Below, in pieces: positions 59,101-64,000 of a stretch of DNA of 64,000 nt. Below the pieces are notes generated by a model that was given only the letters and a program-made list of their open reading frames with translations, searched no databases and was not told where the DNA came from. Made by a program: the position numbers and the translations under genes. The stretch lies in the NCBI RefSeq assembly GCF_037975245.1, contig NC_092577.1, forward strand, positions 9,647,013-9,711,012, given 5' to 3'. Positions within the stretch are counted from its first letter, which is position 1; each line of letters starts with the position of its first letter. This DNA comes from Apostichopus japonicus (lineage: Eukaryota > Echinodermata > Holothuroidea > Aspidochirotida > Stichopodidae).

Positions 59101-61441
59101 GTTTTGCCTTTGGGGAAAAGTAATATAATCATTATTATGATCATATCACACGTGATAAGATATCTATACGCTGGATTTCAATAATTATGATTGAATGGCC
59201 GGGGAAGAGTGGTTTTAAAAATAAATAAAAATGTGACATTTGTACACCCATAGGAACGGAGGAATGTTCCGAAGAGATACCTTGCACCGGTGCTTTTGAA
59301 GAATGTGAAATAGCCGGCTCTAATGAGAGAACAACTTCTGCTTGTGTGTGTATCCCAGGGTACATTCGAGAGGATGGGATATGCATAGGTGAGGTATTAA
59401 ATTAAGACGATTAATTAACATGATTAAATTCGCTCGGAAATCATAGTAAGGAGTGTACCCAGTATATTGGCATCATGTCATGGCATATCCTTTGAACAAC
59501 TTTTGTTGATTTTGGCGCTATATAAATGACTTCTGATTGATTGATTGATATCCTGTACATAATTGGTGTTTGTCGCAGATTTTGAAAGTCTATCGATAAA
59601 CTAAAGTGTTATGTTTAATAAGTAAATAGTAATAACGTTATCATGTTCACTCACCAACTCAATCAGCAACTCAGTTATTCTGATCCTCAAGTTTTTTTGT
59701 TCAATAATATATGTATATAATTCTAAAGTATGAGTACCATGCCCTGAGAACGAGTACTTCGGGGACCATACCACGAGTACCATTTCTTTGTTTTCAATTC
59801 CCACAGATATTAGTACAAGCATGAGTAAAATATTTCGAGTACAATTCATTAGAAACGAGTGCTAAGCTGAATTCGAGTATTAGGATGGGTTAGAGTTGAG
59901 TGGAATTACCAAGATGCTTTCTATGTACTTAAATTTTGGGAGATTTGGGGATTTTTTCTTCTTTTTTTTGGAAACCGACAGTATTAAAACATATAGGAAT
60001 TAATGATTGAATTAAAACCCTCATACATATTTACATTCTAGTGCGTAGCGTTTACAATTTGTTCCATTTTACCAATTTCTTTACAATATGCCGACGGTCC
60101 CAATATCTCTACTTGGTGATTATTCCTATTATCAACAACAAAAAGACAAACATTTGCATCGAACCCATGTGCTATTTTAATATTGTTAATTACTAAGGGA
60201 GGCCGTTGCTGCAGAAACTCGAGTTCCTGTAGTTTATAATGTCTGTTAATGCTGGAGAAAGTATTCATGTACTTATTTTAAAATAGAGACCAAAACAACA
60301 AAGAACTATTGTTTTTGTTTTTCTCTCTTCAGATGACAACGAATGCATCCATCCAGAACTGAACACGTGTAACCCAGTAACTGAGATGTGTATTAACAAG
60401 AATGGAACATTTGAGTGTGAATGTAAACCGGAATATCTCAACGGCACCGTCTGTAGTAGTGGTATGTTTCCTAATTAATATTCTGCTTACATAATTCACC
60501 TTTCCACCATATTATTAATTATTTATTAAATGTCAGTTAAACATATCCCACCGCTGTCGGAATGATGTTTTTGCGTCTTAAGCTAATGAGAAGCTTTGAT
60601 TATTCTGTCAGGAAGCATTTATAATTCCCATTACTTGTTTCAAATGATAGGATAACTTATGTACATGTGTTTTTCAAGGAAAAATTATATCCATATGATG
60701 GAATGTCTTTCAGAATATAACCAACAACGACGTACCAACTCAAAACCAGGTATTCGTATTCAGTACTGGCTGCTCAAGCTGCAATGTAACAAACAATGAC
60801 ATAACAACTAATAATCAAGTATCCGTAATAAAGCTTCTAACCCTTGTATAGTGTTTAGTTGTTATGAATAATGAATGACACAATGTTCTTGTTTCATGAA
60901 GATTAATTGCCTGTTTTTTTTTCTTACTCGTATGTGCGTTTCACGGCCATCTTGGAGAGGGCGTACTTCAAGAATACATATCATAAATACACATCATCTC
61001 ACATAAAGAATGTCATTACTATAACTGAACACAGCACCTTGATATATTAATGGCCGATCAAGCTGCAATGTATGAAACAATTCCGTAATAAAGCTTCTAA
61101 TTCCGTAATAAAGCTTGATACATTACTAGCCGCCGAAGCTGCATGGCAAGGCATGTTCTTTTACTATATAGCCTATTACTTTGAATATATTTAATTGGTC
61201 TATTTGCTTGTTTTTATTTGTTTGTCTGTTTGTTCTTGTCATAAGGAGGTGAAGGAGAAGGTGAACCTAGGCCAGACCCAAACGCATGCGGCACTCGACC
61301 AGCATACGATACGAGAGTTGTTGGCGGTACTGATGCTGAAGAGGGCGCTTGGCCATGGATGGCATCTCTCCGTGCTAACCGCCATTCTTGCGGTGCTACT
61401 TTAATTGGGACGGAGTGGGCTGTGACTGCCGCTCATTGCAT
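44131..61441 (+). CDS. Secreted mosaic protease: trypsin-LDLa-CUB-EGF-EGF-trypsin (3' end outside window)
   Basis: Ten exons: 44131-44182, 48725-48917, 50072-50334, 51348-51487, 55555-55711, 57037-57141, 57862-58200, 59254-59388, 60333-60461, 61246-61441. All junctions are AG/GT and phase-consistent over 569 codons. Residues 1-22 are a signal peptide. R39|VVGG is the activation site, with His80, Asp123 and Ser219 as triad and Asp213 in the S1 pocket (trypsin-like, Arg/Lys specificity). Then LDLa-like (269-303), CUB (304-416), two EGF (417-504), linker, and a second trypsin domain starting R528|VVGG with His568. The rest is beyond 64000. It resembles the polyserase/ovochymase idea of several S1 domains in one chain, but with a different module order. 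Likely extracellular; substrate unknown. Confidence 0.9.
45484..46321. mobile_element. 838-bp hAT-like element with perfect 8-bp TSD
   Basis: Ends CATAGGCGGCGATCC and GGATCGCCGCCCATG are inverted, and the octamer GAAGTTTG flanks both sides (45476-45483, 46322-46329). The interior has the AGCGTAGCGTCACCATGGGTTGGCGC core shared in type with the other elements. No transposase is visible. Confidence 0.82.
47408..47697 (-). mobile_element. tRNA-Ser/Leu-derived SINE, copy 2
   Basis: Minus-strand head from about 47697 with TGTGGCCGAGTGG (A box) and CCCGGGTCCGATACCCGG (B box). The body matches 22965-23250 throughout (TTACGACGCTTAAGCGACCA, GTCATTTCAG, CCGTAGATTGCTCTT). Confidence 0.78.
48177..48252. 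repeat. CATTCTGGGGGAGGGGG minisatellite
   Basis: Three copies of about 26-35 bases containing ACATTCTGGGGGAGGGGG, G-rich on the plus strand. Confidence 0.85.
48310..48679. mobile_element. 370-bp hAT-like MITE with perfect 8-bp TSD
   Basis: Starts CAAGGGCGTAGGAACC and ends CCTTCCTACGCCACTG, with AAAATACA on both sides (48302-48309, 48680-48687). The right boundary lies only 45 bases before protease exon 2. A repeated CACCAAATTGCATCTRAGGCCA block occurs twice inside. Confidence 0.82.
48725..48917 (+). CDS. Protease exon 2: activation site and catalytic His
   Basis: 193 bases, phase 1 in and 2 out. The acceptor is TTGCTCAAAAAG; the next AG (GCTCAG) would break frame. It encodes the propeptide Cys27, R39-VVGG activation site, WPWMASL, CGATLIS and TAAHC with catalytic His80, cut just after the Cys. 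It is the direct counterpart of exon 61246-61441. Confidence 0.92.
48974..49218 (+). mobile_element. TTAA-flanked MITE, copy 2 (deleted, 245 bp)
   Basis: TTAA at 48974-48977 and 49215-49218. The interior (GAAGACTCGCCCCAAACCGC, ACCTGAGATGTCCATCGCTG) matches 58431-58787, but about 110 bases before the right end are missing. It lies in protease intron 2, 57 bases after exon 2. Confidence 0.78.
50072..50334 (+). CDS. Protease exon 3: catalytic Asp
   Basis: 263 bases, phase 2 in and 1 out, acceptor TTTTTATCAG, donor G|GTAAGA. It encodes [19 protein letters not shown] with catalytic Asp123, a Cys partner for the propeptide (QPACLA) and CWVTGWG. One N-glycosylation sequon (NAT) is present. Confidence 0.92.
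51348..51487 (+). CDS. Protease exon 4: S1-pocket segment
   Basis: 140 bases, phase 1 in and 0 out, acceptor AATCTCTTACAG, donor CAG|GTAAAA. It encodes [20 protein letters not shown] and VDTCQ. The Asp of VDTCQ stands six residues before the active Ser, the trypsin S1 position. Confidence 0.92.
52778..52889. repeat. 58-bp direct tandem duplication
   Basis: Two copies beginning CTCTGTTAGTTTAACAACTT / CTCTGTGAGTTTAACAACTA and ending ACCAATCACAG, each preceded by a G run. Confidence 0.85.
53160..53475. repeat. About 106-bp tandem repeat, about 2.5 copies
   Basis: GACGTTTTGACGAGATAACG recurs at about 53249 and 53353, and CAATTTTCTGCAAATTGACG likewise. Many short inverted TCGTCAA/TTGACGA words lie inside. 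Composition resembles the 105-bp satellite at 63300-64000, but the units are not obviously homologous. Confidence 0.75.
54370..55130. repeat. TGAAGCATACGTAT minisatellite
   Basis: About 50 degenerate copies of a 13-15 base unit (TGAAGCATACGTAT, with TGAAACATAC variants). It generates long minus-strand open frames rich in YVCFNTYAS that I treat as artefacts. Confidence 0.88.
55555..55711 (+). CDS. Protease exon 5: catalytic Ser; possible alternative end
   Basis: 157 bases, phase 0 in and 1 out, starting GDSGGPLVC with Ser219. It continues [19 protein letters not shown] (Gly at pocket positions, Phe in place of the usual Trp215) to AAA G|GTGAGG. If the intron is retained, translation adds GEV and stops at TAG 55720-55722, giving a complete secreted single-domain protease of about 271 residues. 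Confidence 0.92.
55812..56130 (+). mobile_element. tRNA-derived SINE with TTA tail, copy B
   Basis: A box TGGTCAAGTGTTTAAGG and intact B box GGTTCGAGCCC, CCAAGGCACTTTATCTCCAC and CACCCAGGTGTATAAATGG. It ends CTTTATAAGTATTATTTTATT. Same family as 34424-34785. It sits in protease intron 5, about 100 bases after exon 5. Confidence 0.82.
57037..57141 (+). CDS. Protease exon 6: degenerate LDLa domain
   Basis: 105 bases, symmetric phase 1-1, acceptor TTTCATTTCCAG, donor C|GTAAGG. It encodes [18 protein letters not shown] and DGADEANC. Only four of the six LDLa cysteines remain. The missing ones are the second and fifth, which normally bond to each other; the acidic calcium-box DGADE is kept. Confidence 0.8.
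57862..58200 (+). CDS. Protease exon 7: CUB domain without cysteines
   Basis: 339 bases, phase 1-1, acceptor TTCCACAATCAG, donor G|GTAAGT. It encodes [34 protein letters not shown], and [16 protein letters not shown], the usual CUB strands with the acidic E..D..D calcium-type residues. The four cysteines common in CUB domains are all absent. Confidence 0.88.
58431..58787 (+). mobile_element. TTAA-flanked MITE, copy 3 (357 bp)
   Basis: TTAA at 58431-58434 and 58784-58787. Left end AGGCATTGAAGACTCGCCCC and right end GCGCGAGTCTTCACACCCT are inverted. Same length as 42388-42744 in the opposite orientation. It lies in protease intron 7. Confidence 0.82.
59254..59388 (+). CDS. Protease exon 8: EGF-like domain 1
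   Basis: 135 bases, phase 1-1, donor G|GTGAGG. Six cysteines in EGF spacing (EEC, IPC, EEC, SAC, VC, GIC) and [12 protein letters not shown] at the end. Confidence 0.85.
59500..59555 (+). repeat. SINE-like 3' tail fragment
   Basis: TTTTGGCGCTATATAAATGAC followed by (TTGA)n, resembling the GCGCTATATAAG end of the SINE at 34424-34785. Confidence 0.5.
60333..60461 (+). CDS. Protease exon 9: calcium-binding EGF domain 2
   Basis: 129 bases, phase 1-1, acceptor TCTCTCTTCAG, donor G|GTATGT. It begins DDNEC, the cbEGF calcium signature. It has six cysteines and [10 protein letters not shown]. Two N-glycosylation sequons (NGT) are present. Confidence 0.88.
61246..61441 (+). CDS. Protease exon 10: start of second trypsin domain
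   Basis: 196 bases, phase 1 in and 2 out, donor AT|GTGAGT. A short [11 protein letters not shown] linker precedes Cys519, the activation site R528-VVGG, WPWMASL, CGATLIG and TAAHC with His568. Size, phases and sequence parallel exon 48725-48917, showing the protease module was duplicated. The Asp and Ser exons are not found before 64000. Confidence 0.9.
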
Positions 61442-62129
61442 GTGAGTCGAAATTTCTGTACTTGTACAAGTTGGAATGCAGTGCCTGGCGTCTCTATATA
61501 GGTAGGATGTGTTTGAAGAGGCTAATTTATACGGAGTTAAACTAAGAACACATGAAGGAAACACAAAAGGACAGATGGACAGACAATTAAATCAGACAAT
61601 TAATGAGGAATAAATATAACTCAGCTAAACCTCTGAAAAAAATCCTCCTCCTAGAATCGAAACGTCAGACTTTCTACCTTTTCCACACTTTACCAACACC
61701 ACATGGTTTTTGCATTAGATAAGTATTTTCCTAAGAGTTGTTCTCCCTATAGTTGAATTCTATACGTGTTAAATATGGACAGCATATTCTGAGACCGAGC
61801 AATCTTATGCAAAAGATGAAAACACTCGTTGTCAGATGCCCAATAAAGATCATGTGTATTGCTTCCACGTAAAGCAGTGAAATCAAATAACTGCCATCAC
61901 TTTTCTTCCACAGTCCTCCCCATATCTCCATAACTTCTTCATTTAACCAGTAAGGAGACATTTTTCCTTAAAACCAACTCTTGTCAGATTTCAACGTTCT
62001 ATTGCTTCTTCTTGTTATTTCTAACATCAGGAGCCAGTGTCCATACTCACATTCTGGAATAGTTACGCGTTTTTGTACTCACCCTGATGAATTTGTAGTC
62101 GGGTAAAATACTGCAAAGTTAAGTACTTG

Positions 62130-63060
62130 TAGTGGCTCTTTAAGAGACCTTGTGCCCAGCAAAAGCATAGCAAGGAAAATTCTACCTGTGTTTGTACTCA
62201 TGATGTTGTACTCATGCTGTTGTACCCGTACGCATGCTGTTGTACTCATACTAATAACACGGAGAATTCTACTTGTACTCGAATTCATGATGTTTTGCTC
62301 ATGCTGTTATACTCACACTCATAACAAGTAGAATTCTACTTGTACTCAAAATCATGATGTTGTACTCGTACTCATACTGTTGTAGTCATACTCATAGAAA
62401 GTAGAATTTTACTTGTACTCGAAATCATGATGTTGTACTCTTACTCATACTGTGAGCATACTTTGTACTCACTGATAGCAAGATAGAATTCTACTTGTAC
62501 TCGAAATCATGATGTTGTACTCGTACTCTTACTGTTGTACTCATACTCATAGGAAGTAGAGTTTTACTTGTACTCGAAATCATGATGTTGTACTCTTACT
62601 CATACTGTGAGCATACTTTGTACTCACTGATAGCAAGATAGAATTCTACTTGTACTCGAAATCATGATGTTGTTATCGTTCTCATGCTGTTGTAGTCATA
62701 CTCATAGGAAGGAGATTTTACTTGTACCCGAAATCATGATGTTGTACTCTTACTCATACTGTGAGCATACTTTGTACTCACTGATAGCAAGATAGAATTC
62801 TACTTGTACTCGAAATCATGATGTTGTACTCATACTCATGCTGTTGTACTCATACTCATAGCAAGTAGAATTCTACTTGTACTCGAATTCATGATGTTAT
62901 ACTCATGCTGTTGTTCTTATACGTACCCGAATGTTCTTATACGTTCTTATACGTACCCGAAATCATGATGTTGTACTCATACTCATGCTGTTGTTCTTAT
63001 ACTCATAATAAGGAGAATTCTACTTCTACTCTAATTCATGAAGTTGTACTCGTAATAGAC
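62130..63060. repeat. GTACTC-rich tandem array in protease intron 10
   Basis: About eight degenerate units of roughly 75-125 bases containing GTAGAATTCTACTTGTACTC and AATCATGATGTTGTACTC. The first block is an imperfect palindrome. Variants with a TGTGAGCATACTTTGTACTC insert recur three times (62450, 62607, 62760). Confidence 0.85.
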
Positions 63061-63294
63061 GTCTGCGAGTAACGGTATGGTACCAGTTTTAATTGAATGA
63101 GTCTGTTCAGAGATATTGAATAAATTAACCCATCTTGCCTGGCTCCTTGCCTCTCAAATCAAGCACTTAACCATCTACATAAACGTCATAAATTAGTTTC
63201 GTTTGAGAACTGCGCCCCCGCTTTCGACTTCCGGATATATTGAAAGCAGTACGTCTTCTGGTAACTACGGCGGTCATAAGGTGACATCCGAGAT

Positions 63295-64000
63295 GTAGAG
63301 TTACCATGTTAGCATAACATGGCATCTCGACAAAATAATGAATTTTTGTCGAGATACCGACTTACGCTAACTTGACATCTCGGTAAAATTTGTTCCAAAT
63401 GTCGAGTTGACATGTTTCACCTAACTCGGTATCTCGACAAAAATCAAAATTTTGTCGAGATGCCGAGTTAGGTGTAACATGTCAACTCGACAATTAGACA
63501 AATTTTACCGAGATGTCAAGTTAGCGAAAGTCGGTATCTCGACAAAAATTAAAATTTTGTCGAGATGCCGAGTTAGGTGTAACATGGTAACTCGACATTT
63601 AGACAAATTTTACCGAGATGTCAAGTTAGCGAAAGTCGGTATCTCGACAAAAATCAAAATTTTGTCGAGATGACGAGTTAGGTTTTTCATGTCAACTCGA
63701 CATTTGGAACCAATTTTACCGAGATGTCAGGTTAGCGAAAGTCGGTATCTCGACAAAAATTAAAATTTTGTCGAGATGCCGAGTTAGGTGTAACATGGTA
63801 ACTCGACAATTAGACAAATTATACCGAGATGTCAAGTTAGCGAAAGTCGGTATCTCGACAAAAATTAAAATTTTGTCGAGATACCGAGTTAGGTGTAACA
63901 TGTCAACTCGACATTTAGACAAATTTTACCGAGATGTCAAGTTAGCGAAAGTCGGTATCTCGACAAAAATCAAAATTTTGTCGAGATGACGAGTTAGGTT
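63295..64000. repeat. 105-bp palindrome-bearing satellite, runs off the right edge
   Basis: GGTATCTCGACAAAAAT recurs at about 63429, 63534, 63641, 63744, 63849 and 63954 (about 105-base period). Each unit contains the near-perfect inverted TCGACAAAAATTAAAATTTTGTCGA type block (25 bases), plus ACCGAGATGTCAAGTTAGCG. Because 105 is a multiple of 3, it keeps repetitive open frames on both strands, but nothing else supports coding. Confidence 0.92.

Noticed and set aside
63452-63989. Repetitive open frames of about 70 codons on both strands
   Set aside because: The satellite period (105) is a multiple of three, which keeps frames open by itself.

Overview
The window is eukaryotic, AT-rich, intron-bearing animal DNA crowded with transposon relics. 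The gene content suggests a marine invertebrate deuterostome, most likely an echinoderm and possibly a sea cucumber: an NLR-type NACHT receptor with an unusual repetitive C-terminus, and a mosaic secreted trypsin-like protease with LDLa, CUB and EGF modules. That assignment is inference, since no ribosomal or mitochondrial marker is present.

Layout. From 1 to about 11.9 kb I see no gene I can defend, only a 133-bp foldback hairpin, a degenerate tandem array (5.7-6.6 kb), one tRNA-derived SINE and a weak possible exon near 4.56 kb. From 12.0 to 22.25 kb, minus strand, lies one NLR gene. It has a 132-codon low-complexity N-terminal exon, a 1.5-kb exon with the whole NACHT ATPase, then small C-terminal exons that repeat as a cassette with conserved intron phases, a stop at 12038 and an AATAAA about 70 bases beyond. 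One exon, required by phase between 14616 and 13120, was not found. From 22.5 to 30.1 kb is a transposon-rich block: hAT-like elements, SINEs, a broken local duplication, a dead Penelope-like element (RT plus GIY-YIG, minus strand) abutting a plus-strand GIY-YIG tail of another family, a hammerhead-ribozyme-like motif and a tRNA-like sequence. From 30.9 to 44.1 kb are a 430-bp TTA microsatellite, a non-LTR RT remnant split by a foldback MITE, hAT-like elements (one with a perfect 8-bp target duplication) and a TTAA-flanked MITE.

From 44.13 kb to the right edge, plus strand, runs a second gene. Ten exons encode signal peptide, complete trypsin domain, degenerate LDLa, cysteine-free CUB, two EGF domains and the start of a second trypsin domain whose remainder lies outside the window. 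All junctions agree in phase. Its introns hold MITEs, SINEs, minisatellites and, at the right edge, a 105-bp satellite.

The two genes show no shared operon-like logic. Both would fit innate immunity or extracellular proteolysis (intracellular sensing; a secreted zymogen), but that pairing may be coincidental.
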